In this document: one piece after another, positions 11,129 through 21,968 of the stretch | How the letters are laid out: every line of letters starts with the position of its first letter | How positions within the stretch are numbered: the first letter of the stretch is position 1 | From: Marsupella aquatica | Taxonomy: Eukaryota > Marchantiophyta | NCBI GenBank assembly: GCA_973895155.1 | Contig: OZ316899.1 | Location: forward strand, 11,594,001-11,658,000 | Direction of reading: 5' to 3' | Length of the DNA stretch: 64,000 nt | The notes under the pieces: generated by a model | What the model saw: the letters and a program-made list of their open reading frames with translations, nothing else | What the model was told of the DNA's origin: nothing | Database searches by the model: none | Translations under genes and position numbers: made by a program

Positions 11129-12194
11129 TTGTTTTGTCACTCTGCAGATATTGTAACATACGATATGGCAACTATTATACAAAACACCGTTCCTCGTAAA
11201 TTGCTCTTACTTGACATGAATGTCGTCTTACATATTGTGCAAATATTGGGAGTGCGAGCAAAGTCTCTTAGGGATATAAATACTGAAAACGGGGAGACAT
11301 TGTTTCTAAAGTATAGAATCATCTATGTAAGACCGGGAATGCGGCGCTTTGTTGAATGGTGTCTTCAGACATTTGATGTGGGGATATGGGCCTGTGCCGT
11401 ATATCATAATGTGCATGAGATTTTGGAGAAAGTGTTTCCCAACGAGAAGCATCGATTTGTCTTTGTGAGAATTGAAGCGAAAGCCTTGTCGATTGGGATA
11501 TTTTATGGGGCTGGAAGAAACAAAGGGAAAAATTGCTTTGTGAAATTACTGAAAAACTTTTGGGATGACCTTGTTTTATATGGAGATCGGACAAGCGCAC
11601 CTTATAATGACAGCAACACCATCCTTCTTGATGATTTACCTCGTAGAAGTTTCTTTAACCCCGAATACTCGACGCTGTTTTGTGATTGCTTCAACGGCAA
11701 TAATAATGGTTTCCTTGCAAGATACGTTTATAAGCAACAAACTTCAACCAGTGTTGCAAGAGTTGGCCTTGGCAAGAGATGTGCGTGTGTATTTGTGGCG
11801 AAACACTCCAAAATGGTCCAGTCTGAATTTAGCTAAAGACCGGAAACAGTATCAACAGATATACACTCAACTGCAGGGGTTTGGGGAATCTAATTCGCTT
11901 TTTGCGTCGTGGCCAGTGCGCAAATATGATGTTCTCCAACTGAAAACTTCAAAACTTACTCCTCGGCACATAGAGATCATATTGTGGATGTCTTGTAAGG
12001 AAGACTTCACTGAGCATGAAACTAATCAATGCGCAAAAGGCCTAGGAGCTGCGCATGGGCTATTTGCCACAAATTTTAGGGAGTTTGTGAAAGTAGTCAG
12101 CGAAGTTCACAGACAAACGTCAAAATTCTGTAGAATAAACACAAGAGTAAAGAGTAGGCAGGACTTAGTACTTCAGATTACGGATAGAATTTAG
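11129..12194 (+). pseudogene. FCP1/NIF-like phosphatase gene, degenerate (copy 1)
   Basis: The frame from 11129 encodes RKLLLLDMNVVLHIV, which corresponds to the FCP1 DxDxT/V-type signature in altered form. It continues with IIYVRPGMRRFVEWCLQTFD, VGIWACAVYH and YNDSNTILLDDLPRRSFFNP. These are the order and spacing of FCP1-homology (NLI-interacting-factor-like) HAD phosphatases. The 3' part continues in another frame from about 11730 (LQELALARDVRVYLW onward to 12194), so there is a frameshift near 11730. The second catalytic Asp position reads DMN instead of D-x-D, so activity is doubtful. It lies 110 bp downstream of the Ulp1-like gene on the same strand. A related gene occurs at 33561-34227. 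Confidence 0.6.
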
Positions 12195-12386
12195 TGAATA
12201 TGTTTCATATAGATTAGAATTAGCCCCATTTGGAGGAAGGGGTGAAGGGCAATGCGCAACCCTAGAATCAGTCCTTTCGGTTTGGCCCAATAGCAAAGGA
12301 GAGGAGAAGAGGAGTCGTTTTGGCTTGAAGGCGGACACAATTGGACTATGGCGGAACGCAGAGGGGAGAGGGGAGGCTTTGGCAGG

Positions 12387-12496
12387 GGTTTTGGAAGATG
12401 GACAGAGTTTAGGAAGGAGGAGAAATGGGTGTCTGTGATGAGGTTTTGGAAGATGGACAAAGTTTAGGAAGGAGGAGAAATAGGTGTCTGTGACGA
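12387..12496. repeat. 55-bp tandem duplication
   Basis: Two adjacent copies (12387-12441 and 12442-12496) begin GGTTTTGGAAGATGGACA and differ at only a few bases. They lie downstream of the phosphatase gene. The open frames on the minus strand through this stretch merely reflect the duplication. Confidence 0.75.
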
Positions 12497-12777
12497 AGCT
12501 ATCCTTCATTTGTTAGTTCACAGATATTCTTGATATGATTAGTGTAGCTGTCTAGTCAAATATGTGTAGTTGTCTAGTCAACTTTGTAGTCACTTTAGCG
12601 GAAGACGATGTTGTAGTGAGCAAAAAACCCAACAATGAAGTCCCATGAAGGGATATCAAAATATATGCACGGCACCACCGTTAGTGCCCCATTTATTATA
12701 AAGAGTAATTTCAGTCATTCATTTGAAGGAGTACTTTTTTCATTGCCTTTGAATTCGTAATTCATCCAATGGACTAG

Positions 12778-12924
12778 GTTTTGGAAATTTAAAAGTATGC
12801 TTTTGGAAACTTCAATTTTGGGTTTTGGAAATTTCAGATCACGTTTTTGGATTTTTGAAATGAATGTTTTGGAAATTTCATTCTTCAACTTTGGACAAAA
12901 GAATCTCCAGAGTTAGTGAAATGT
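12778..12924. repeat. Right subterminal repeats and TIR
   Basis: Copies of GGTTTTGGAAATTT-like motifs occur at about 12778-12890 (for example GGTTTTGGAAATTTAAAAG and GGGTTTTGGAAATTTCAG). They are followed by the terminal inverted repeat ending at 12924. They run in the same direction as the copies at the left end, so they are direct, not inverted, subterminal repeats. Confidence 0.6.
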
Positions 12925-12932
12925 TAGATTAG

Positions 12933-14775
12933 AGACAATGGGGAAATGTCCCCCTCTTCAAGTCACCCCGGAACCAGTCCCGGGGTAGGAAGAGAAAGGA
13001 ACCGGCAGCTGTATCCGGGCTGCCTTTGGCCATAGTTGCGGTGGCCAAGCTGACCATGCATCGCATGGGGGAGAATGTCCACAAGAACATCCTCCACCCC
13101 AAGCATGCATGCTACCTAAAGACCCAAGGGTTTGAGCACCTCGCCTCTCTCCCTTGGAATGGAAACAGGTACTACGAGCAGGACATGACGGAGTTCATCC
13201 AGAACTTTGATGAGGCCTGCCAATAAACCCGAGCCCACGGGAGAGTGATGTCTCTCAATGAGGCACGTCTTAAAATGATCTTCGGCCTACCCGAAGGACT
13301 AAATTGGGTAGAATCACGGGCTCCCGGGGGCAAGGGAGCCAAGTATCAGTCCTCTAGCTTCCTGGCCGAGGGAGCAGTGGACAACGGATTCTTGATGAGG
13401 ACATGCCTCATCCCGGAGGTAGCAAAATGACTGGAGTTCCAGCGGTACACCCTCCGCATGATGGAACCAAGGGGCAAAATATCCACTGCCCAGGTCATCC
13501 AAGTTGAGAACTACTGGCCTAGGAAGTGGGCGTCCTTCTTCGTCAAGAAGTTCCACGAGGAGATGGAGCGGAGAAGGAAGACATTGTACCTTGGCAGGAA
13601 GGCGTACTTTGCTAGCCACATCAAAATCATCATTGAGTGGTATGCCCATTTTGACCGCTGAAGCCTCCCATGTATCAACGAGCCCAAGCTGACCCCATCA
13701 TAGTGGATATTCCCAGCCCAAGAGAGGTGACCTCAGCCCAAGGCCCAAAGTCTAGCGGCCGTAAGACCTGCTACCCCGGCCCCGCAATCAGCCATTGCCG
13801 CCCCTCCAAATGTACTAGACGATGCAGTTATTGCAACCCTGGACGCGATCAACCAGGTAAACGTGATTGAAGCTGGGCTGGCAGAGGCCCGACCCGAGCC
13901 CAAGACTGCAGTTGCAGCAAACATCCCGCAAACCTCCACAATTGATCAGGAGAACCACCCAGCCCCAGTGAACCCAGCCCCCTCTCCCGCCATACTCAAG
14001 GGCTGGACGTCACCACTCCAACTCCTGCACAAGCTAAGGTCTGTCCTTGTCCAAACCCAGAGGGGCATAGTCTGGAAAGCCCGGAACTCTTTGCACCAGG
14101 CATGTTTTTGAATGGGTTGCTGGGGGACTTCTCTCAAAAAATTGCACGGGATACCGGGGAGTACATGGCATGGAAGGTGGCCTACTTCTTCAACCATGAG
14201 TTGGTTGTAGCCGTGCGGGCAGGATATGCGCAAGCCGAGGCCACATAGAGAATAGAGCGGTATCGGATTGAGTCTGCCCACCTGAAAGACAAAGTTGCAG
14301 CCCGGGAGACCGAACTCCAACTGCTACGGCCTCAAGTTGCGGCCACTAAAGATCAGGTGGCCAAAGCTAGGGCCCGAGCATCCTTGGTAGAGCAGGCCGG
14401 AGTCGAGAAGGACACCCAGATTACATGGCTCCAAACCCAAATTGACGGTTTGAAGGGACAAGCCGTCATCTGGCAAAAGGATGTAGAGGAGGCTGATGCT
14501 CGGGCCCAGCGGGACACAGCCGAGATAGACGTCCTAAAGGCGGAAGTGGCACGGCTTCAAGGAGAAGCCTCAAAGCAGGCCCAGTTGATGGACAAGCTGA
14601 CGAGCAACATCCAACAATTGGACAAGGCGTGTCAGGAAGCCGCTGAGGAGATGGACTCGGCGAAGCAAGAGAATGAATCTCTGCTGGACCAGGTCCAGCT
14701 CCTAAAGCAGGACGCCGACCGGCTCAAAAGGCAGTGGGATGGCCGCTCCAAAGTCCAACTCTGGCGGATCTAGCA
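12933..14775 (+). pseudogene. Family-A LTR ORF, right half (A1)
   Basis: This continues the ORF broken at position 403. Blocks in order are MHRMGENVHKN (13055), LKMIFGLPEG (13270), PRKWASFFVKKFHEEMERRR (13520), a Pro/Ala-rich linker (13680-14000), and a C-terminal coiled coil (14357-14775) with heptad-like Leu/Ala spacing. Several stops and frame changes separate the blocks, for example at about 13226, 13430, 13661 and 14111. The same order occurs in both LTRs of the full-length element at 40661-52726. Function unknown; no enzyme motif is visible. Confidence 0.75.
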
Positions 14776-15674
14776 AGCGTGCCAGACATTAGCGGCAGGA
14801 TAGGTGTAGGATAGAGTTAGGAATAGGATAGTCAGGCGATAAGGACAAGCGCCAAAACTAGTTAGCGGTGCTGTCCTATCCAACCAACCTTCGTAGTTAG
14901 GATCTTAGAATAAGACACGCCATTTTACGGCCTGATAGTTAGCAGAGTTTAGAATCTGGGATAGCTTAGATTCGAGCACGTGGTTGGTCCGGACCCCGGC
15001 TCTTAGTATTTAGTGCACCCCTCGGTAGAGGCAAGGGGGGTTTTAGTTTCAGAATCGAGTATCCGTAGGGTGTGTGAGGACTCCCGGCCTTTGTGAGCAA
15101 AAGAATACCACGGAGGGAGGGTACAACTAAGCTTGTTGGGCGAGTGCGAAGCCGGGCCTCCATTGTAGTGTACACCGCTCTGCCGTTGGGCCTGTTTACT
15201 CAAGAGATGTCAAGTCAACCGTGTATATGCGTATGACGGATTCTGAAGTAAAGTCTTTTCCCACCATTTCCTTTGTGTAAACCGAGATTGTATGTGTGTG
15301 AGTTCAGTTGCATGTATGAATCTCATATACAGGTAGAGATTGCTTGGCCAAACGCATCATCCAAGCCGTGCACGGGTGTAGGCTGCGGATAGTGGTTGCG
15401 AGCCTGGGTTGGATACCTGTATCATCGGATCCGGATCAAAGGCGGACAGTACGAAGGCTTAAAAGCCCTTAAGCCGGGGTTGATCAAGCCATACGTTCCG
15501 CCGGAACACAAACCATACCCATGACATTTCTATAAGTAGGAATAGGTGCACTTAGAGCTAGATTACGGGAATAAGGTTTAGTTTGCACATCCCTCCTTGC
15601 CCAAACCCTCAAAACTAATGAAGATTATGCCCGTCGAAGCCAAAATCCGCACAAGGACAAAGCTTTTGGCGTGA
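14776..15674 (+). repeat. Family-A LTR, 3' non-coding part (A1)
   Basis: The sequence downstream of the ORF matches the reverse complement of 40661-41570 and the plus strand of 39190-40015. Shared blocks are the CCAAAACTAGTTAGCGG stretch, the TATTTAGTGCACCCC block and the final CATCCCTCCTTGCCCAAACC. The LTR end (TGACA in the intact copies) corresponds to about 15674, where copia sequence starts. Confidence 0.7.
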
Positions 15675-18260
15675 AAGTTCTACCATCCTCACAAGGTGTA
15701 GAATTTGTTGTACTTCAGTGTCCGCATGGCTATCCCATGGATTGTTCTAGAAGTCAACTTCAATTTGCCAAGTAAGTTGTGAGTTTTTCTCTTTGTCAAG
15801 TTGTTGCTTCGTATGTAGGCTGGGAAAAATCTCTTTGTAGAAGTGACAATCTGCAAAACGTGCTTTAAAGACATCGGATGTGGTAGGCTCCATATATCTG
15901 ATAATTGAAGCTGAATCGAAGCCTATGTATATTCCTGCGTTTCTTTGGGGTCCCATCTTGGTTCTCTTAGGTCCCAGGATGAGTACCATGACTTTATAGC
16001 CAAATGTTCTTAGGTGAGAAATGTTTGGTATACTTCCTAATGCTAGGTGGTGTGGGGTAGTTGAGTTAAAAGATGATGGTCTATAGCTTAGTAGTGCAGC
16101 AGAGTGGAGGATGGCGTGACCCCAGGCGGCTGTTGGCAGGTTTGTCTGCATTAGGAGGGGCCGTGCTATCATTTGTAATTGTTTAATCAGGGATTTGGCT
16201 ATCCCATTTTGGAAATGAACGTGGGCACCGGGTACTGGACATCTATGCCCGTGGCTTGGCAAAAATCTTCAAATGTTTTGGAGGTAAATTCTCTTGCATT
16301 ATCCGCTCTGAGGGTTTTCATCTGGTTTTCAGGGAATTGTGCTCTCAGTTTTAGTATGTGCGCTAGGAGTCTGGAAAATACCAAGTTTCTTGTGGATAAC
16401 AAGGATATCTGAGACCATTTTGTTGATGCATCTATAACTGCCAGGAAAAATCAAAATGGGCCGCTAGGAGGGGCATTCGGTCCACATACGTCAGCGTGTA
16501 TGCATTCCAAGAAGCAGGGGATTTGACGTTCAGTTGTTGGTGGTGAGGGCCGAATTATTAGCTTGCCCTGTGAGCAAGCTAAGCAAGGGACGTGCATGGA
16601 CGTGGGGTGGACCGTTGCCAATATTCCTTGGGTTTCTCTGATGAGTTTCTGGAACATTGTTGTTCCAGGGTGGCCAAGTCTCTTGTGCCAGATTTTGGTG
16701 GTTGATCCTTGGAGTGCTTCAGTGTGGAAGCTATGAATTTCAGTAGTGTGGCAACCGTGGGGTGATGCACTCAGGATCTCTCTGGTCTTGGTGGTTGGTG
16801 GTTCCCCCGAGGTAATGTACAAGACTTCCCGCCCATGTTGGGTGCCCGTCTTAATGTGTAGCTTGTTAGCACGGATGTCCCAAAAACTTAGTAGATTTCT
16901 GGTTGCCTTTGGAGCGTATATTGCAGACTTCACCTGAATTTTTGTTCCCGGGGTAAGGTGACTAATGCTGGTCCAAATCCCTCTTCCAACTTATGCTAGC
17001 CCATAATTGTCATAAGTTTCCTCTATGATAGTGTAATGTGCTTGAAGTATTCTTTATGTTTAAAAATAGAATGCAATGTACCATTGTCAACTATGCAATG
17101 GGAAGAATTGTCTTTTGTGCTAGAGTCAGATGTGGGATTTTGTAGGACCATGTATATAGATGGTATGATTTCTGTGGATTCAAGAAAGGTCCCATACGTC
17201 TCAGGTTCATTTTGTGTAGTGCTCTTCTTATATAACTGCACTAAGTGTGCGGGGGCACGACAATTTTTTTGAATGTGCCCTTTAGTACCGCAACGGAAAT
17301 AGATGGGGGGGTTTTTGTATTTATCTCTTTGGTCGGTTTGTTGTTGATTTGTCCTTGCTCGTTGCCAATTGTTTCTTGAGTTACCGCCATTGTTTTGGTA
17401 TCTTCCCTTGGATCTGCCTTTGAAAGAATTGCTTCTGCCTCCCCGTCCTCTGAAAAAGTTACCACGACCTCTGTAGGTATTTCTCCCCCTGGAGCTTCCT
17501 CGGCCACGGTAAGATGATCCATCTCCTCTTTGGGTTGTGACATAGTGGGATTCTGAGTTTGTGATTGTGGGAAGGGTTCCGGTGGGTCTCTTTTGTGAGT
17601 TCTGTAATAGCAATAATTGGTGCTTCTCAGCTAGGAGCATATGAGCGATCAGTTTGGAGTATTTTGTGAATCGCATATTGCAATATTGGGTAGAGAGGAT
17701 GAGATTGGTAGAGTGAAGGGTGGATAGCATTTTCTTGATTTGTTCTTTGTCATTGACGAGGTGGCCACATATGGCTAGTTGTGATACTATCCAGAATAAT
17801 TTGCAATTGTAGTCCGCAATTGTCTTATGGTCCTGGACTCTGAGATTGATCCAATCGTGTTTGGCTGCTGGTAGGAATATGGTGCGAGTGTGGTCAAAGC
17901 GTGCTAAGTTCTTCCCAAAGGACCCTCGGATCATATTTGTTCATATACTGTCGCTTCAAGGAGTCACTCAAACGATGTCTGATTAGTATCAATGCCTGCG
18001 CCTTTTGCTAAAGGGTTAGGACATTGTCAGTTATTACTGTATCCTGTAGATTCTTTGAAGTTGAGTGGGCTTCAACATCAAGCGACCAGGACAAGTAGTT
18101 CGCGCCATCGATGCTGAGGGGTTGGAATAAGAGTTTTCTCCATGGAATTCGTAGATGTTGACATTTTTATGAATTCTAGTGGTATAATTTCTTGTTGATA
18201 AGCACAAGGTTGCTATTGAATTTAGATGTCCTATCTCAATTCTGTTTGATTGGTGAAATT
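15675..18260 (-). pseudogene. Ty1/copia gag-PR-IN remnant
   Basis: On the minus strand, gag (17934-17023) has an RGRG-rich tail and a zinc knuckle reading YFRCGTKGHIQKNC, in which the first Cys of the C-x2-C has become Tyr. The protease signature is CIVDNGTLH. A GAG-pre-integrase HKRLGHPG...CLACSQGK H2C2 module (16933-16451) follows, then the integrase core with IHADVCGP and LRADNAREF. In the third catalytic motif the expected Glu is Lys (MGIAKS). Frames change near 17020, 16440 and 16230. The element ends abruptly at 15675 just before the reverse transcriptase, where a family-A LTR begins. The missing half is outside the window. It is a non-functional insertion interrupted by a later one. 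Confidence 0.8.
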
Positions 18261-18505
18261 GAGGAATAGGATATGGAATTGCAAAATGTCAATGGGGGAT
18301 TGGAGTTTCTTATCTCAATGCTCAGTCTTGTTTATTTCCTCCGGTTCGATTTGTTTGTAATCGTCATCTCAATCTATAACATCCTATCCCACTTGGTGGC
18401 TCTACCTTCACTTGCCATTAATCCTTTTCTAAAAGGTGCCAAATCATTCTCAAAAGAGATGAATCCCTAAAAAAAATTGATTGATTCAGCATCGTGCTGA
18501 TAACG

Positions 18506-18654
18506 TGTTGTAAGGTATAGAACAATCAATCCTTCATTCATCCTCCCACCATTACATGTAGCTCCTTAGGTAGCTAGGTAGTTAGGCGATTGGGCTCAGC
18601 CTGACTGTAGTAGGTTTAACCCCAGTTAAGTGGGAGTTGACCCAGGTTACAACA
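18506..18654 (-). repeat. Copia LTR (5' LTR of the minus-strand element)
   Basis: A 149-bp segment bounded by perfect 8-bp inverted ends TGTTGTAA (18506) and TTACAACA (18654), the usual TG...CA. On the minus strand it is followed by the primer-binding-type sequence CGTTATCAGCACGATGCTGA just inside the element, as seen in plant copia elements. The short LTR length fits the small copia lineages. Confidence 0.7.
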
Positions 18655-21592
18655 ATACACACATTCTATAAAATAAGTTTTACAACCAACTCAATTCAGA
18701 CAATATACATAAGAACTGCAATGTATTTTTTACTAAGTACTTTACATTTGTGAACCAGCTATGAACTTATATAGTCTCTGGTGCTTCAACTTGGGTGTAT
18801 CTAACTTGACTAAGAAAAAGCCCCAAGAGCCACACTACAAAGGCTTCTATCCTTGCAACATAAACCCGGAATCCTACCTTCAATCTACCAACCTGAATGG
18901 GTAAATGACACCTCTCTAGTAGAGGACACCTACCCATGCCAACCATTCAACTGCATTCCCTAGAGTCATTGCATGTTGCAATACTCATCAATCACTTTCC
19001 CTACTCCTGGTGGGAGCATAACACCCACCTGGACTCCTGGCATGGATGACCTCCTCGTCATGAAGAAAGTCAATATCCACTTGTTGTTGTTGTTGTCATA
19101 ATTGGGACACACCTCCTGGAAAAACTGATTCTAACCCTGTCTCTTGAGCTTCTCCACCAAGGTTGTTGTCTCCAAGAATTGGATTACTCATATCGGCCTG
19201 ATGATCGATGTTGGGCCTATTCTCTAAATTGGGTAGGTCCCCAATTGTATTTATATTCCCGATATTGGGTATATCCCTGATATTGGTACTTGCTCCTATA
19301 GGTCCTTCACTGACCACCCTCTCTTCGGTCCCTCCAGTATTGACGTGGTTCCATCCCTTCGGCTCCTTTGGTACATCCCCTACCTTGGTAGTTTGTAACT
19401 CAAACACAAAGTTGGGGACCTTATTATGAGGCGACGATGGGGATAGATGCATAGTGGCTTTTCCCTTATTTCCTCTAGTCTGGTGTAGCTGTAGGGCAAG
19501 ATCTCGCAATGTTATTGCTTGCTCATCCAACTGCTCTTGGAGTAGATCAGCCCGAGCCTTTTCAGACTTGGCCTCATCGGCCACTAAATCCCTCTGACCA
19601 ATCACCACTTCATAATCTTTGAGTGCTTGATCCCACTTGGTCTTGTACTCCTCTAGCTCAACCTTTAGTGTGGCTTTCTCCACTTCCCACTGGTCCTGCT
19701 CCTTTGTCCAATTGGCCCGTTCAACGTCCAAGTTGGACCGGTTACCCTGGCTTCTTCCTTAAGGGCAGAAATGCGCTCTTCATTCTTTTTCAAGGCATTC
19801 ATCAAAGGTTTGATGACTGCCTCCTTTTCCTTGGTCAAACTTGCTTTTGCTGCTGCAATCTGTTGTGCTTGTGCATCCTTCAGCTCATTGATTGTCTTTA
19901 TACATTTGCAATGTCTTAGACTTTTCCATGGCTAAGAGCTCCTTTTGCTTGTGGACCGCCCTCTTGTGGTCTTTCTACTTATCAATCAACTGCTTCTGTA
20001 ACTCCCCGATTTCCTTATGAGCTGCTCTCAATTTATCCGCATTGGATCAAGTATTTGTTGACCAAAGCTTTACATCATCACAAAGGGAATCAATGGTTGA
20101 TTGTAAATTAGCTAGGGTTGCCCTTTCAGTTCGTAGCTTCTCTTGCAAGTCCTCCATCTTCCCTTTATCGGACTGGCCATTGGCAATCTCCCAAAGTCTC
20201 CTAATAACCTCTAGCTTCTTAGCCCACTCTGTCTCCAATAGTATTAGAAGCAGACGATGTTACTCTTGTCATTTAAGTTTTTGAGGTACATAATCTAACT
20301 CCTCCAAAAGGGTTTCTAGGAGAGTCCTCACAAAAACATTTATGTTTATTGCCACTCTCATTGCATAAGCGGATGCGGTGCCCCTATAGTCTATGGGTTT
20401 GAATGGTTTCCTAGCTAGCGCCTCTTGTTGGAATTGGTCTAGGTTGGGGGCGTATCCCCTTCCTATACACTTGTTCTTTAAGATTTCTGATGACTAAGGC
20501 CCTCCACGTAAGTTTTGTTCTGCCTTTGCGTCTGGTCCCACATTGGCCACCTCAGCTTGACTCGTCCTTACCACTTGATCACAATCCCCATAATCTCCAA
20601 AGTGTCTGTCTTGCAGTCCTTCTAGTTGTGCACCGGATGGTGATAAGGGCGAGTCTTGATTATCTTGATCCGTCACCCTCGGCAAGTGAGTACCTAACAC
20701 CCTAGCAGAGGGAATGGTATGCTCAGCATGAGGCCTGATATGTTGAGCGTGATATCCATCGTATTGATCAATCCCCATTTCATCCAACTCCCCTTGAGCA
20801 AACTGTGAGTTGAGTCCTTGAGTTGGTTGCTGCCCCGGGTCTAACAAATTCATGAATTGGTTCACACCATCTGGCACAGTTTGTTGTGTTAGGCCTAGAA
20901 GATTTGCACTCTTGATAGACTTTCTAGTGTTGGTACTTATTCTTACTGGGGATCGGGGAGATAACATTGTACCCGATCTGGTCCCCATGGGATCAAGTTG
21001 TACCTGATTTTGAAACTTGAAGCCATCTCCAAGGGGGTTACTTGTTGATGTATTGTTTGCTATAGTTGCAGTCCCTTGGGTCAATATGCCCTGTGTTATA
21101 ATCGGTTGTGCCACCACTCCAGCCTTAGCACCAACTGATATTGGGGCTATAAACCCTATCATTTTGGTCCCCGATAAATCAGACTCCTCATCATCAATTA
21201 CCTGCTTAGTGATCTTGGGACAATTCCTCAGCTGTCTTCTTCTTGTAGGGGGGTGGTGATGGGCTATCCTTGGTGCTCTTTGTATTTTCCAAAGATCTAT
21301 CGGGCTGAGGGACTCCTCTCTGATTGGGCAAGTCTAGCATCCCCCTAGTCAAAATGGGTGCTTTATTCCATTTGTTGGGTACCCTCAATTCTTCCTTCTC
21401 AGGTATAGGCTCATCCTCTATGACCCTCAATGTATCCCTTGGGCTACAAACATCTTATCGCAAGCAAATCGGCAAAGGATACTAAGGTGGAAAGTCAGTA
21501 GTGTCTTGACTCCCGATGAGATGTTCTTATGAACCATGTTGAGTTTCTCCTTTAACTTCTTGAATAAGAATCCCGAGTACTCCCTCAATTCA
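18655..21592 (-). pseudogene. Family-D LTR-ORF-like protein, C-terminal part
   Basis: Minus-strand frames 21600-19096 give a block FLFKKLKEKLNMVHKN, then a low-complexity Gly/Asn/Gln-rich linker (21162-20494), coiled-coil segments (20238-20047 and 19731-19550) and an Asn/Ile-rich tail (NIRDIPNIGNINTIG). Most pieces are in one frame, interrupted by stops. The N-terminal continuation lies beyond the solo LTR, at 26290-26475, and resembles the family-B protein (KDNGFLKTQCTNPN against KNGFFRTTCTNPH). 18655-19095 is the non-coding 3' part into which the copia element inserted. No catalytic motif is visible. Confidence 0.6.
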
Positions 21593-21682
21593 TGTGATGC
21601 CTAGACAGGAATCACTCGGCCAGTTAAGTGGGTAAAGCAGGAATGCACCCTGGAAACATCTTAGTATAGGGACAAAACAAGG

Positions 21683-21696
21683 AAAATATAAACAAT
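21683..21696 (+). promoter_or_regulatory. TATA-like box of family-B LTR
   Basis: AAATATAAACA lies about 95 bp inside the LTR and about 280 bp before the ATG of the LTR ORF. Position and context would fit an LTR promoter; there is no experimental support. Confidence 0.35.
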
Positions 21697-21968
21697 TAGG
21701 GGCGACTATGGAACTCGGGCCAAGGCCGGAGGTAAGGATGCTGGGGGTGAAAACTCGATTAGGGTTAGGGCGCGTTAAGCGTTGGCGGCTAGGAAGGATC
21801 AACGGGAGGAAGGACCGGAAGAGGAGAGGGGTAAGGAGCGCTTGCAGGAAATGGTGGCTCATTTGCGAGCACAAACTAGGCAGATGACTACGGGAGGCCA
21901 ACTACTGTCAGCTGCTTAGGCAAGCACTCGGGGAGAGAATAGATACCGACGATCGACCTAAGGAGGGT

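Larger units (their letters stand above)
413..12924. mobile_element. 12.5-kb DNA transposon with cargo genes
   Basis: The ends are inverted repeats. The left end at 413 reads ACATTTCACTAATTCTGGA, and the reverse complement of the right end at 12924 reads ACATTTCACTAACTCTGGA. The element interrupts a family-A ORF whose two halves lie at 301-403 and 12933 onward. Flanking bases TAGAATCAG (404-412) and TAGATTAG (12925-12932) look like a decayed 8-9 bp target duplication. Inside are, on the minus strand, a DUF7869-type transposase pseudogene, and on the plus strand a coiled-coil ORF, a Ulp1-like peptidase and an FCP1-like phosphatase. An 8-9 bp duplication would fit Mutator, hAT or related groups; I cannot assign the superfamily. 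The cargo genes are all damaged, so this copy is non-autonomous now. Confidence 0.8.

Noticed and set aside
413-12924. Firm assignment of the large transposon to Mutator because of Ulp1-like cargo and a 9-bp duplication
   Set aside because: The flanking repeat is imperfect (9 against 8 bp), the TIR is short and the transposase is not a recognisable MURA type.
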